Positions 11,732 to 26,700 of a stretch of 64,000 bases of DNA are shown here, one piece after another. Numbering within the stretch: the stretch's first letter is position 1; every line of letters starts with the position of its first letter. The translations under genes and the position numbers were made by a program. Below the pieces are notes generated by a model. It was not told the DNA's origin and searched no databases. It saw nothing but the letters and a program-made list of their open reading frames with translations. Source of the DNA: Lineus longissimus (lineage: Eukaryota; Nemertea; Pilidiophora; Heteronemertea; Lineidae); contig NC_088308.1 in the NCBI RefSeq assembly GCF_910592395.1, positions 5,409,001-5,473,000 of the forward strand, written 5' to 3'.

Positions 11732-14700
11732 GTAATGAAACATACAATGTATCTCTGCCTTCCATTTCAGGAAATCGGCAAGAAAACTTGGCTCTCTCTC
11801 ATCTTTTAGTCGACCTCTACACACACAGTCTTTATAGAATATTGATCTCAAAATTGGATTAGATGATGAATTACAGTCGACCACAAGGAATCGTAGCTGT
11901 CACTCCGCTGAGTAATATCGTGTCGTCAATATCTGTTGCCTTGCCTATTCAATCCTGTTACTTCATCATTTATGCAATAATATCAAATCTGGGCTGATAT
12001 CTTTGACAACGAGCCTTCAGAACTTGGCATTCAGTTCATGTTACCCCATGATTTCTATTAAAATTTCATTGATTTGTCGTCGTTGCTTTTTTGTCGCGGA
12101 GTGAGTCATATAACCTTTACTCTGGCCATTAGCTTAAGAGAGGAAGTCGACACAATTTCCCGAAGGTCTTCAGAAAAACTGGAAAAAACCTCTGGCAGCT
12201 AGTTTGGAGCGCTTTGTTGCGAGTTTATTGCGATGGCTCACTGATGGTCAGTAGATCTCATCAAGTTGGTCCATCCAAATTGCCCTTGGGACATCTTGTG
12301 GAGAGTGGTTGACTTAATCAGCCTCTCAATGTTTAGTTCTTGACACAAAGTTTTGGCTCATTCCTGCTATTGTGTATTTGATATGTGGAGCAGTATGGCT
12401 ATTTCTGGTATCAAAATGTTAAGGATAGCATGATGATAGTACCATGAAAGATTTCTGTCATTTTATAAAACGTGTATGCAAATAAAATCCTAATACTAAC
12501 TTCATTTCTCAGGTTTATTACTAAAGTAAAAAAAATCTACATATTTTGACATCGGAGCGTCTCGCAGAAGCAAAAAATTATCTCCCTCACTCTGGTTGAT
12601 ACGTTAATTTGCCTCGAAGAAAGAAATATGTCCCGTACTTTTATCATATTAGTAAGGCGGGTGATTCCCTGTTGAATTACATTTCAAGTAATTAGCATAA
12701 ATGCATACTTGATTGACAGTAATGTGAGGGTTTTAATTCCTCATTGCATTAGCTGGGTTCCGTTTTAAATCCGTAAATTGAGGATACTGCTTTTGAATAC
12801 CAAGTGATTTTTTTTATCAGCGAAGTACACACTGTGAAGTTGTTAGTCTTCAATATTTTTGTGGCAGGGTTTTTTCCCAACAAATCTTGGCAATGCAGCA
12901 CATTTCCGCGAGGAAATTAAGAAAAAAAAATTTTAATCGGAAAACTGCACCCAAACTAAACCACTCACTTCTGCAATTGACAAGTTCCATGCAGGCATCA
13001 AGGAATTGGTATTTATGGTACATTTGTACGTGGAGGTTAACCCGGCAGTTTGGTGGTTATCAAATCTGGCATTATGACTTCCATTAAGCAATTAGTGATA
13101 TTTTGCTAGTCTTTTGCAATGGTGTTTGTCCAGCTCATTAGGATATACGATATTGGTTTGTCCATAAACACGAGTAATTTAGATATTGGGACCATTGTAT
13201 TGACTTTTGTGTCAAAAGTCAATGCAATGATTGGCATAAACAGAGAAATGGTCACAAATATCAATACCGGGAACTTTTCAGCATCTGAGTCTGTGGACGA
13301 GGTTTATTATCAAGGTTGGTTGATCCACTGGACGCTGATATTTTGCCCAAACAACTCATGCACAATTGTGCTTTCTGTTGAACAGGATCACAATTGCAAA
13401 ACAATATCAAATAGATCCTTCCAGGAGGGTTATAAAATAGCTATTTAGATGGAAATTATGGAAGCTAAGCCACTTAATTCATGAAAACAACATGAGGTTT
13501 TATGCATCGATATGTGCTTAAATAGCCATTTTAATTACTTGCAATATCCAAGTTACCCTTCCATATTAATTTTGTAATAAAAGTGTCAAGGATGCTTCTA
13601 CCCGAAGATGTTGCATATATACAATATGGCAGCAAAATGGTTTAAAAAAGTCTCTCTTGCGACCACTGCCAGCTCAAGCTGATTGGCTAGTAGTCGATCC
13701 CAATCATGTATCAGGGTAGAGTCTCCCCACATCAGATAGTCTCAACACTTGAGCACTTCCCTGCACATATCTAGCGGACACCATTTGACTGACCATCAGC
13801 ATGTCTGCGATTGATATACAGCTTGGTGTATTCAATACAGAATCCGCGTGGCTGATATATCTACTGTATCCGCGTGGCTGCTATCTCATTAGATGAAAGT
13901 GGTTCCAGTGTCAGTATGAGTAAAGGAGGCTGCTCTTGAGACAGAGATGAAGACTAACGAGCCGGGCTAATCAGGGATGGCACCTCCATCAACATACTAT
14001 AATGGCTTTGGATGGCGCCGTGTAAAGGAATCTCAAGGCTGAAACTGATCCAGAATCTTTGTAGCACTGCAAAAATGAAATGTTCACTTTACAAAACTTC
14101 TTTCCAGAAGAATCACTGTCTTTCCATCTCTGTGTCCAGGCTTGCATGAGAAAGTTGACTAGCAATGGACCAGCATTCTGCATTTCTGCTACAGAAACTG
14201 GGATTAGCTCATCCCTGATGAGCCGTTCAGCCACTCAGGGTATACCTCAGCATTCTTTTAATGGCCCCTTGGATAATTGGTTAGATCATGAATCGTTCGG
14301 CATTGCTAAATCACCGAGAGTGACACATCCCTTTCCCTTCCTCATTTGTCAAGGAAGTTTGTGGGGTTAAACCAATCCTTCTGTCCTTGTCACACCATCC
14401 GTCTAGGCTCAGGTGTGAATGAATAATTCAAAAAAGAAGAAAAATATTGATGCAGTGAAAATTTATGAGTTCACTCCGAGTTAGTCAACATAGCTTTCAT
14501 CTGGGGTCCACTTGGTTAGTTGTTTTTTAATTCTAAGAAAAAGAAAGTCACTGGTGAAAAATCTGATAAAATGGTATCAAATCTGCAGTTCTTTAAAAAA
14601 GGGAAGGTGCACTTTCACTTTCTGTAATAAAGAAGTACAGCTGAATTACTGCATTGCTGATGCCTTGGAGATGTGGAGTTTTTCTATTTAGGTGTCTATC

Positions 14701-17700
14701 AATATTGGTCAGGTGGATGTGTATATTTGTACAGGATAGTACATAAGAATGTACTGTAAAATTTAGCGTCGGAGGGTGGAACCATTTTATCAAGTTTCAT
14801 GCTAACGTTGATGAAATCGCTGTTAAAGTGTACACCTGCTGCATACATTTTTGTAGAGGTCATCCGGGCAAGGTTGTCGTGAAATCAAATCTAATCCGCC
14901 TGCCGTGACATTTCACCAGCGCATAAATACGGTGATGAATTCAATGATGGGATATTGAAATGATGTCGAGAGTGAAGTGGCTGTAAAATGCCTTCATTCA
15001 GACAAGTTTTATTTGTTGCGCTCGGGTCCATTCATGCAGTTATTTCACTCAATACCGCTCAAGTGCAACCAGGAGAAAAATACGCTAAGCAGATTTGAGA
15101 AGAATCAATCTGCGGTGGAGATCGAAAAGACAAGAATGCACGCAATTGAGAGAGCAAATCTGATGCATTGAATGGTTCAGGGAAGATTTGAACCGTCGGA
15201 TTTGATTATGGATTTTTTGCTGTAAAATGCCAAGATGTTTTTAACTTGGTTGATATATCTGGAGAATGAAAAATTCGGAGTAGAATAAATCAATTTTTCT
15301 TTCTTGGACAAAAAACAGGAGGCATAACGAATTGAAGGAAATGCATTTTGACTGGGGCACTTGCAGTATTGATTGGTGAAGTGAAAAGTCAATTTTGTAG
15401 CCATCTGATCTGGGTGAAAACTATAGTTTTGAAAGATATCACTCCATAGCTTGACAAGGTTTGTTTTTTCTGCCTGGCACTTACACATTTTATTGCCTCA
15501 GGGGTTTCTGTGAGCTCCCACTTTCACCCAACTGCAATTGGCCTAAAATTGCATTCCTTCCTTCTTTCTTCATGGCAGAATTTCGGTGGAATCAATTGCC
15601 ATGTTCCCTGTCTTTTCCCTTCATGTCGGTAACCGCTTCTATCTACAATGTCTAGCGGAGTGATCAGTTGGAAGTGATACAGGACTGAGCATTGTGCGGG
15701 CACATCTGACCAACCAGCATTTCTCAAATGAAGATTCCATCCACCATAAATGTCATCCCAACGAAAGATGGTCCTGCAAATTCTTGCTGCATCATTGTAA
15801 TGGCCATATCAGGTGGTTATGTTATTTTATCTCGCTGATGAAGAAAATAATTCCCCGGCCAATAATCACGCTGATAACGCGTGACCAAATAGTCACACAC
15901 TCCAGCCACAACCGTGCAGTCATGGTGCGTTATCTCTGATGAAGACATGCCACAGTCGTCATCCCGTATGGACACCTCAACTATTCTGCATGATGATATT
16001 ATTTTAGATTACTGTTCTGGGCCAGTAGCGTCCTGCAAATTGGTTTAACGCTCTGCACAGCTTAAGGATGAAGACTTTGACGTCTGATGAATGGTGACCA
16101 GTCCTGGTGATGTTATCTGCCTTCTGGGAAGATGGAAGGAATGGTGCTTTTAAGATTTGAATGTATGTATCTGAGGGGAGAATCATATGTGTCTCATTTG
16201 AAGCTGAGTAGTGAGCTGCGTCTCTCCATGCCCCTCGTCCACTATAACTGTGGCTGCAAATATGAATGTACTTTAGCCAGCTAACATTGCTAACATGAGG
16301 AAGGAGGCTGTAAACCGAAAACAGGATGGTCTCATCATTGTCTCAGGAGCATGGAATCTCTGCTTCCGAAATGAATGTGAAGGAATGCACATTCACCATC
16401 TCGAATGAGCATTTCTCAGTAAACATGAACATCGAGTGTATTCTGAGCAATTGTATGGGAACAATGGCTTGTATCAGATGATGGCATTTCAAAATACTTC
16501 CAACCCAATAAGCACTGAAACTACTATCTTAATCCTATAGAAATGCACATGAACATTAGTTCTTCTCTCGAAGACAGCTGAGTACAAAAGGGCTGATGCT
16601 GATCCCAATCTGATGGCAGCCAACTCGGCTAATAAAACGGCAAATAAAACACAAAATGATCTTATATTATTGCTACTCTCAAAAGACCCCTTGACGTCTG
16701 CTATTAAGTGAGACTTACATTTTATTTGCTCGAACATGACTCAGGGGTAAGTCATCGGTTTCACCATGAATTTGATAAAGCTAATTGGAATGAACCGCAG
16801 TGAAACATGATACAACTGCCGATTTCCCGCCCCATCAAGAAACCATTAAGATCGCCGCGACGCTGACTCGATGTGAAAACATGTGACCTTCAACGTAACC
16901 TCCAGAACTGATGAATATTACGACCAATCGGGTGTGAGAATTCCATCCGATTATGGCGTAATAAATCTAATATCATCATTCCAAACAGGTTTCATATAAG
17001 TCATCGCTGTTCAGTCCCATGGCGTGACAGTTGAATAATATTGGATGATGCAGCAAAATATTTGGAAGTCGTGCAGATAGCTTCAAGGTCGTAGATAGCA
17101 TCAATTCAAGGTCGTCATATTTTTCTACTACTCATTAGGACTGATGATGTGACAGTGAAATAAAGTCATATTGAAAGATGAAGTTGATTTTTAGCAATAT
17201 ATAACCATTATTAAGCCCCATGGCATTAGGGTTGAATAAGATTTGATGATGTAGCAAATGATGAAGTCATATTGCAGATAACTCCAAGGTCGTGGTGTTT
17301 GGGACACATTAGGACCAATGATGTGACAATGAAGAAGTCATAATGATAGTGAGTTAGAAGCCATATTAGCCATCAAAGGTGGCAGTATATTGATATCTTA
17401 AGGAAATTGTAGTAGATTTGACATATTGGAAACATTTTGAATACTTCTGCTCTTGTTCAGCAGTTTTCCTTTTCTTGATGGTGTAGTGTTGTGATATATG
17501 TTTTTGTTGACCAATGATATAGACCTTTATTTCTGTCACATCTGGGCTGCCTTGGAAGATCTTGGTCAGTCATGCTCTAGAATAGGAGACTCTCACAGGA
17601 AATTCCTCTCTGCTCTCCAAGGTTCAACATGCAGTGATCTAGCAATAAAGGACTTGCCACTTTCTTTCAAGGCTTACGACAGTGAAGGGCAAAAGGGACT

Positions 17701-20700
17701 GAAAGGAGCCCGTTACTCCTATAAAAACCTTCTGATCAAAGATTCTGGCAACACGTACATGAAGTTCAGGGATGTTGCATAAGATGGGATGACTTGCCAA
17801 GTTCATAAGTTGAAGGCATCCGAAAATCATCGAACCATCTCTTCATTAACCTTTGGTGACACTCACAATATTGAGCTAATCTCAAATTCATTTCATGCTT
17901 GGTGCTGCCAGATGAATTTGTCTCTGAGACTTTGAAACTTTGGGTGATTCAGTAATAATCATCAAGTGTTGAAGAAAATTGCCTGTCACTTCTGAAGTTC
18001 CTGACGTCATACAGACAGTGTGGGTGACAGAGTACATTTGGTAACAATCCCATGTATTGAGTAGTCTTAAGTTCATTTCATGCTTGATGCTGCTGGAAAA
18101 GTGTCCCAAGATTTTCTGATTTGAGTGAAGAGCACTGAGGCTGATTCGGTAATAAAGATATAGTGTCAACCAAATTCAATCAGTTTTAACATTCTCAGCA
18201 AATTTTCTGCCATATTCTTTGTTAGAGTTAGTTTTGGTCATACAACCTTCTTTATTCAAATATCAAAGGGATATCTATAAACCCGCCATATGCATAAATG
18301 ACCTTGAAGCAATGGATGATTTTTTTTAACAATGGTACCCCTGGGAAATTTTGGAAGATTATTTTGAAGCCCTAATTTGAGTTAAAACCTGGTAACTGAA
18401 GCAAAATGTTAAAATGACTTCTTTGAAAAATGATACAGATCAGTTGATTGTGGTGTTTGATCCTGCTCTACAGCTCCAATTTCTATCAATACTTGAAAAA
18501 ATTGATTTAAAAGTTTGAGATTTCAACCCGATGCATGTCTTTGTGCCCCTTCCGTGAATTCAAATTTTTGATAATCACTCTAAACTTTCAAGTGATCCCT
18601 GTTCATCTGTCTCTACTCCACTCCATTACAGGGCAGAAAAAAAGTGATTTTTTTCTTCGTTGAGATTACTATAGGGATTATGTGCTCAGCTGCATGGAGC
18701 ATTAATCAGAACATTTTCCCTAATGAATGAGAGTGAGTGGAATTAGCAGCGAGAGCTTGCTGCAGAGATGGTTACACAAAATTGTACACTATTCTCACAT
18801 GGGTAACCCTATAGGGGGTGGCACCAGCCACATTATTTTTGCCTTGAAGTGATGAGGTGTGGGGGGTTCAGAGAACTTTTAAATCGTATTGCCCAGTTTC
18901 ATGAACTGTCCTCATTTATAGTTGGAACAAGGGGTCTAAGACGCCATCTTAGTCTTTGGGCCCTGAAGTGATGGACCTTGGGTCTTAATAAAGGCCTACC
19001 GCATTAATGTGCCTTGTAGAATGTTTTAGATTTATACTACTTTGCCTTATAATGTGTGCTGACCATCACATGAATGGGTTAATAGTGTTTACTTTCAGAC
19101 TGGTATAACCGTAACATTGTTCTAATCACGAGGATGAATTCATCACGGTGGGTAAATAGATTCGCCACCGAAATGACAAATCGGGCCGCAGAAACAATAT
19201 CAGACGTTGCACGATTAATCACCGACAGGAAGCCCTGCGTGTAATCGCGTCAAAGGCATGAAAGATTTGGAATGAAGTTAGGGTAGAGTGTGGGGTTGAT
19301 GGATGCAGTGAGGCGTGATATGTTACCGCCGCATACCGACAAATGTACTCCATTCATGGTGATCAGACATGCATCGTTCTAAACACTGCTATTGCTGGAT
19401 GACTCAGTCAAGTCTCCGCTGTCTGCGATGCCTTTGGGCGGTTTCTCCATTTAGCTATTCTCTAATGATGACTTGAACAGTGCCAAGTCTCCTCGCCGAC
19501 GGAGCTCGGCGTTGTGATTATCAAAAGTACTCAAGATGCTCATCTGCGCCACAATCGTCAGAAGATTTGACGAGAAATTCGTGATCAGGTATCGTGTCTG
19601 CTTCAATGCAGCGTAACACTACACTCGATTATTCGCAATCCTTCGCGAATCTTTAGAGATGGTGCAAAAATGTCCAAACAGCGTCTCATTCATGTTCTAC
19701 AGTTTCATTTCGGCGCTCCAAGATCTATTCAAGTGAATCGTAAAAATTCCCAAGATCTTCCTATCCGTGTTGTTTTTCTGCTCTGTGATGCGCGTCTTTT
19801 TCCCCTCTAATATCGCTGTTTAATCCCAAGAAATCTATACTAGATACTGAGAATTGTTGCGTCGTCTTCTTCGTCAATACCGGATTGGATTTCTTGTCAT
19901 TTGCCGCGTCTTAGGAGACATATTCGCATGAATGGAGTGTGATTTATACGCCCGAGTGTTGCTCAGTTCGCGCCGATGAGAACAGTTGTATAAGTTACAC
20001 AAGCCTTTTTCGCTTAGATTGGTTCAGATTACTCGTGATAGCTACCAACTTTTCCCGATGACACAGCAACAGTTATTCTCCACTTGATTTGATGAAAGTT
20101 ATTAGAAACTATTTTTTTCTAGAGCCTAGAAAAAAGGTGCCTTGAGAAAGGAAACAATGTGCTGGTAAAACGAGCATCTACCACCCTAAAGGAGACGCAG
20201 GCAAGCTCGCCACCTCAGCCTTAGAAATTGTTTATGGACTTGATTTGGAGTTGGTGGTCCTTGGTTGTCTTATCAAGACCATTTGGGTAGACCAAAAATG
20301 CAGACCAAACCAGACTTTTAGTCAGTATTGGAGAGATCATTTTCTAATTTTCAGCAAAAAATTCCAGTGGATGACACCAAATGATTCACATTTGCTTAGG
20401 TTACTAATAGCCCTTATTACAGCTCAAGGCTAAAACCTCGTCAGGAAATAACGAAACAAGGTGTCAACTGTAAGGCAATCGGATTCACCGATGTCGCAGC
20501 AGGCGGTTTTTTCCTCGGCAATTTGAGGCAATCAGGAACACCAGTGTTGAGGTATTCGAACACGTCTCTGCGCAGTTCTGATAAGAGGCATGGTTGAGTT
20601 CTATCCGGCCATTTAGCGCTTTACTCAAATGAGATCATAAAATTGCCATTGGCTTGTATTATCCTTCAAGCTTTGTTAAAGATTCAAGTTACCTCCGCAC

Positions 20701-23700
20701 ATGACAACTTTCGTGGAGAAATGAAAAAGATTAATGAAAAAATGCACTCCACAAAAAGACATCAACGAAAGATTCCATCCAATTTGGTTTGAAACTGAAG
20801 ATTTGTTAAAAAGCATCACCTGAAGGTATCAGTGACTAAGTAGAGAATGGGATTTGCTCTAAAAGCCAATTAGTTTTTCAACCTATGACCCGGCTAATTA
20901 AAAAGCGAATTTTCCACCGTAAAAGTGCACCCGAGAAAGTGAGAATCTCTTCACGTCGTCTGCCCTCAGGTTCAGAGACAACAAACGCTCCTTCTCTAAC
21001 AATCAGTCTCTAATTCCTGACATTGCTCCAAGCTATGGGTTCACCTAGACATGCTCCAGGATAAATGCAGAGTGTGCAGAGAGACTCTGTCCTAATCAAA
21101 AGACACAGCAAATCGGCCGGTGCTAACCTCTGGTCGATTAAGATTTGAAAATGACGACCGGTGTCCTAAGGCAAGCACCTTTACAACAGCTGGGTCGAGA
21201 GATAATGTGTTGGGTGGTGACCTATCAGATCAGCCTCACCACAATGGCACCTAACGTAATTAAATTTCGTAGAACCGCTGATTTGTGTTGTGATTTCATA
21301 ATAGGGATCAAACTTCAAGTCTTTCTGTACATTTCAACAAGATTTAGGCGGTCTCAAGGAATATCAGGGGGATGTGGTTGGCAAGTTTTCTTGTCTTGCT
21401 TTTTATTTGCTTTTTCTTGGGAGAAGGTTACTACTTTTTGCCCGTACCAAGTCTAGTGTCCTGAGTTTCAAAGTGATATTTTATAAATTGCGAGGTGCGA
21501 AGTTATTACGAATGTTGAGAGTTTGAGAATGAGACGATGTCCGTAGTTGAGTCTATCACCTCTTTTTACTGCTGAAAGTGTTCTTGTTCCTGTCAGAACA
21601 GTCCAAAACTGCTGTCAGTTCCTCCGTTTCCAAGGCCATGTTTCCTTGTCTTTTACCGTCGTTGCCAGGTCTTCTTCAGAGAAAGCCATACTGTATATCA
21701 GAAGGACCGCTTCTGTGGACATCAACGCGTATCACAATGTGTAATCTCTCATTTCACTTCCGCCACCTTTCAAATCATTTCTATCAATTTGAAACGCGCC
21801 CGTTGAAAATCACCAGGTCCTCGAGAGTCTGATCTGGGAATGCCCTCGAGGTACGAGGGATTCCCTAATTGTAATTATGGTGCGCAAGGGTCGGTATCTG
21901 GAGTCTTTCAAGGGGGTCCTGGTTGACAATGGAGAAGGAAATATTTGGTAATTTTGGTGAGAATCGAAGGTTACACACCCCTGAGGCAATCGGGAGATTT
22001 CAAACCGTGTTACTATTTTGAGATTTTAGTGATGTTGTGACAGCTGGTCACAACTGTAGAGTAAAGATGCCAAGATGCATGTTTTCTCACTTCTGATAAA
22101 CTCAATTTTGCACATCTCGTAGTTGCTTATATGTTCAGTTTTCTCAGAAACTTTAAGAAGAAGAAGACCAGTCATGTGTCTTTCAGTCTGTTACCCTGCA
22201 CAATGTAATAAAAGCAATCAGCCATTTCTCTTTATGTACGTCTGCCTTATGCAAAAAACATCTGTATGGGTGGAGTCGTGTTAGACCCTGTTGAATTGCG
22301 AGAGTATGTCAGAGCAGCTTAGGGAGTGCTGGCCCTAATTGATACCTAAATGCCAAAGTTAGCTTTAAGCTTCTGAACAATCTCGCTGTGTCAGTTTTCT
22401 AGCCTGACTTCAATCGTTAATACCAAGGAAAAGTCTTTAATATTGTGCTTTAGCTGTTTTGACTTTCTCTCAATCGCATGTCTCCCGGAGCGAGTGTAAT
22501 TATGCTATTCAGTTCTGGCTATGATGTTGATATGTGGATGTATAAAAATAGAATCCATCGATATCGAGTTTGAATGAGACTCTTTGTCCACTGTCGAGGC
22601 AAACGTCAAAGACCAATGAACCGAGACTCAACGAGGGGAGTATACAGTACTGTCCAAAGGAAACTTGTCCATCGCGTACATCACTACTATGCAATCGCAT
22701 CTGTAGAGTGCGTTTCTGATTGACGGTCTTAGTCTAAATATCAAAGGGCAGTGACCCCAGACTAGACAAAGCACAGACAGTGCCGTCTTATTTCAGACAT
22801 TTCTGTATTTCTGTCTGGACCAGCAGCCTTCGGGATCTTGCTCCAAATTAAAATTTTACTCTGAGGAGTCAAGTTAACGTCTTTAAAATCAGGTGGAAGT
22901 TCTTTGAATCAGGACGCGTTGTCCGATCATGGCTTTAAGTGGTCGTTTCCAACCCATACAGTTGGTAATTTAAATCTTGACCTAACCTGGGATATAAGCC
23001 ATCTTAAAATCATCTTACCGGGTGAACATCAGAATGTTGATACCTATACTCCTTGAAATATGAATCAAACATCCCAGAACCTAAAAACCAGCGAATGTGA
23101 GAACGGATTCAGCCACGCAGGTGTTGTGGGAGCTCATGTGGAAATATCGATTTGTTCGGGGTATCGGTTTTGTTTGAGACTTCAATCAGTCCAAGGAAAC
23201 TCGCGTCTCCATCAGTAGGGTATACACAAGCTGGAGACCAATTCACATCGACTCGTGGATCACTCTATCAGAATCGCCCGAGGGCATTAGCGATTCGTTA
23301 CCAATGTGGTCGCGTTTATGGCCTTGGCGAAACGATGTCGATAATGATGAATAAGGGTGAACTTTGGATGGATCCCCCAGCCTCCATCTCAAGTCTGGCG
23401 TCAAGAAAATTATCGTTTTTCCAGCAGCCCCAGCTCTGTCTTTGAGATTTATGGAGGCAGATTTTGATCATGGATATAGAAATGGTACAGTATATATCTT
23501 TGCTACATCCATGATTAAAATTTACCTCATTGTTCTCGGTTTCGGTTGTTGTCTCTCATCTTTTCTTGATTGAACTGAAAAAGGTCATATTCTCAATGGT
23601 AGCTTGTCTTCTAGCCACTACTTAGAGAATCGGAAGGCTTCTAGCAGTCAGAATATTATGATGGGAGGGTTAATTCAGGAATTCAATACTTGAATTGTAA

Positions 23701-26700
23701 CTTTTACCCCGATACTTTCCATGAAGCCTCTCAACAAAACAGCTGACCACAGCTCCCGATATCATTTCTGACCCACGATTCGCGACAGCGACAGAGGAAA
23801 TAACCGGTGAAGGCATCCTACGGCTTCAGTAGTGTAGATTGTTCAAGATCTAAGGCTGTGTAAACATAATTTTACGGAGGAAGCCGCACAGTTCTTGGTT
23901 GCTGGCGTGCTCCACCCTCGGGCGGTCTGCGTCCGTTTGATGATGAGGAATAGCTTCAGAGAAGAGAGGGTGTTTCATTGTGAACAAAAGAGTCTGTCAG
24001 TCAATTTCAACCAAGGAAAATAGAAAGTAGTGTACAAGTCAATCGTCATCTTAGACATGTTTGAGATGGACAAATGCCAGTTTCTTCTGACCACATTCGA
24101 ATTAGTCATGTTAGTGAGGCTGACCTTTTGGGTGGAAGGGAGGTGATGGTTGGAGTTGCCAGTTGTTACCAAGTTTCCTCTAATGTATGATAATCGTAGA
24201 CGTTGCAGTTGGTGGGGCTGCAATTTCTGATTCCTTTTGGACACGTTCTAACTTACAAAATCTTCATCACTTTTCTAGGGCTCAGACCTCAGTTTCGATC
24301 ACCCGGTCCGTTTTTTGCCCCTCGGCTGAGGCCGCATGGTTAACATCCTCAGCGGCGTACAACCATGGAATCAGACACGCCAGCCGCCACCCTCAGTTGT
24401 TAAGACATCCTTAGCATGATTGCCTGCCTTCAGGGAAAGGCTAAAATGCCGAAAACATCCAGAAAAACGCGACTAATGAGTTTATTGACCATACCTCCGG
24501 TGAAATACCAAATGCAATATTTAGACTGCACTGATGCGGCAAGTTCACCTCCTATTATAGTTGGTTGCAGCCTGACTAGGAAAACATCATGATACATGAT
24601 GTACAGCACGATGTAAACGTCCTCTGGTCAAGGCAAATCATGTTACATTTGGTGTTTGTTCCGAGTCAAGTATGCTAAATCCTACTGTGTATTTTTTAAC
24701 AGATGTATAGCTGTATGTACAGGGGTTTAGTATGCGAGGGTGAAGCCAACAAAAGCCTGATGGCCATATTGTCCACCACTTTGCAAACTTGAGAAATGCG
24801 ATGCCTCGTTTTCTTGGTGTGTTTTTTGTTGCCCCTTGGGCTCAATTCTATCGCAGACACTTAACACTTATCGAGAATGATGTCAAACCGTCTCTGACAG
24901 TGACCTGGGGTGTTGAAAAAAAGATATACCTCGCCTTCCTCGTTAGATGACGTATGCCTGGCTGGACACATCACCTCAGGACCTGATTGACATATTGTAG
25001 CGCCGCGTGTCACGATCCTACGTGAAATAAAAGACGATGTAAACCCTGATTGTGCTGGCCACTGGCAATAAAAATCTACATCATTTGGGACGTAATACAG
25101 CATGAAGGACTGTCACATCTTATGTACCTCATTACTGATGCTTTTTTCAAACGCTACAGGCAGGGCACGCAACGTTTCGTACTTCACGAAAGGTTGGATG
25201 ATTTGGCGAATGAAGAGGACGTTATTGGGATGTCATCGGTGCAAATTTTGCGTAATTGTTGGACAAATGACTTGATGAGAAACCATGACTAACTGACAGG
25301 CGTTTTCACGTGATCGTCCGCCTCAAATATCATATCAAGATTCATCATTGTCTTGTGGGAAGAGGGCCAGAGGGGGAGATTCTCTGTGTGCCATCGGTCG
25401 GTCCGTCGTGGCATTTTGGCCTTTGGGCCTGGTATGCTCTGTCTAAGTGACCTGATCCTGTTCAGGTACATCTGGTAAAGGATGTCACTACCAACTCATA
25501 AAACTTTGATGCAGGTGCCTATAAGCCTGGTTACTTCCTTTTCTCTTGTCATAGATCGACACAAAATAGGTGAAATCCTTGCCTTCTGCTCCAGACATCT
25601 GTTCAATATTGAATGTGCATCATAATTCATAGATAATGCTTTCCTGTGGGACCAGAGATATTTGTTCAATTTCGAAAAAGCAATGCTTAAATTTGCAATG
25701 AAAATAAAGTTGAATTGTCATTCGCACCAGAAGCATGTCAAATCATATTTGCATGAAAAGTTAAAAGAAATTTGTGCCTTATGGACAGTTGTCCTGTGTG
25801 ATTATTTCAAAGACTTCTAAGAAGTGTCTGTAGCAGTCCATATCAATCAAAAATGAGATACGCCAAAGAAATATTCTAATAACATTTTCTCAGTTGATAG
25901 TCATCGTCTGAATGTCAAAATTCTTCAAATCAAACTGATTCTCTTGGGAATGAAAATTGTCATTATACCATCGTTAATTTGTATGACTTTTTGCGGAAAA
26001 AGTGCCCAGAGCCATTTTGATAGATGTTGACTTGCACTCCTATTAGAAAAGATAATGAACTTTTTAAGGATATTGTTTTGGTTGCTCAATTCATCTTTTT
26101 GCCTTGGGGTTTTAAAGCATATCACCCTTGAAGAAGTGATTTGAGGTATCATCATATCTGATCTGGTTGGTTATTGCTTCCGTGGTAGCCTTCAGTGAAA
26201 ATTCGGCAGATTAGACTACTGCCCTGAACCTCTGCACCATGCAGCAACATTAACTTGATGTGTTTCAGGAGAAAGTGGCTTTGTTATCTTGACCTATTAA
26301 GGTTTCCACATTTGCTCCCAATCTCTCTCACAGGCTTCAATTCTGCTGCTCTTCCAGCAAGAAATGTTAGGAATAACCGGTATTGATGTTTCAAGATATG
26401 GTGTCTCATCTCTTTGCTGATTCAGTGAACAGCAATATCTCAATCACACCAAACCATTCCTTGACATTCCAATTTGAGCTTGCAAGGATTTCCCTCCCAT
26501 CAATCTCCTCACCACGCCTTCACACCGTGGCAGACTCAACATCATTATTCTCCTTTTTCACATTCTATCATGACACAATACCATTGTTTCTGAAGTATCG
26601 AACAGTCTGCTCGGCATTATCTCCCACACAGTGGATGTGCCGGTATTCGTATTGTTACCTGGCCTATCCATTCATTCAAGACTGATGTAATTTTTCTCGA

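Noticed and set aside
15170-15260. GGTTCAAATCT on the minus strand, an apparent tRNA B box
   Set aside because: The T-stem does not pair and no cloverleaf can be built.
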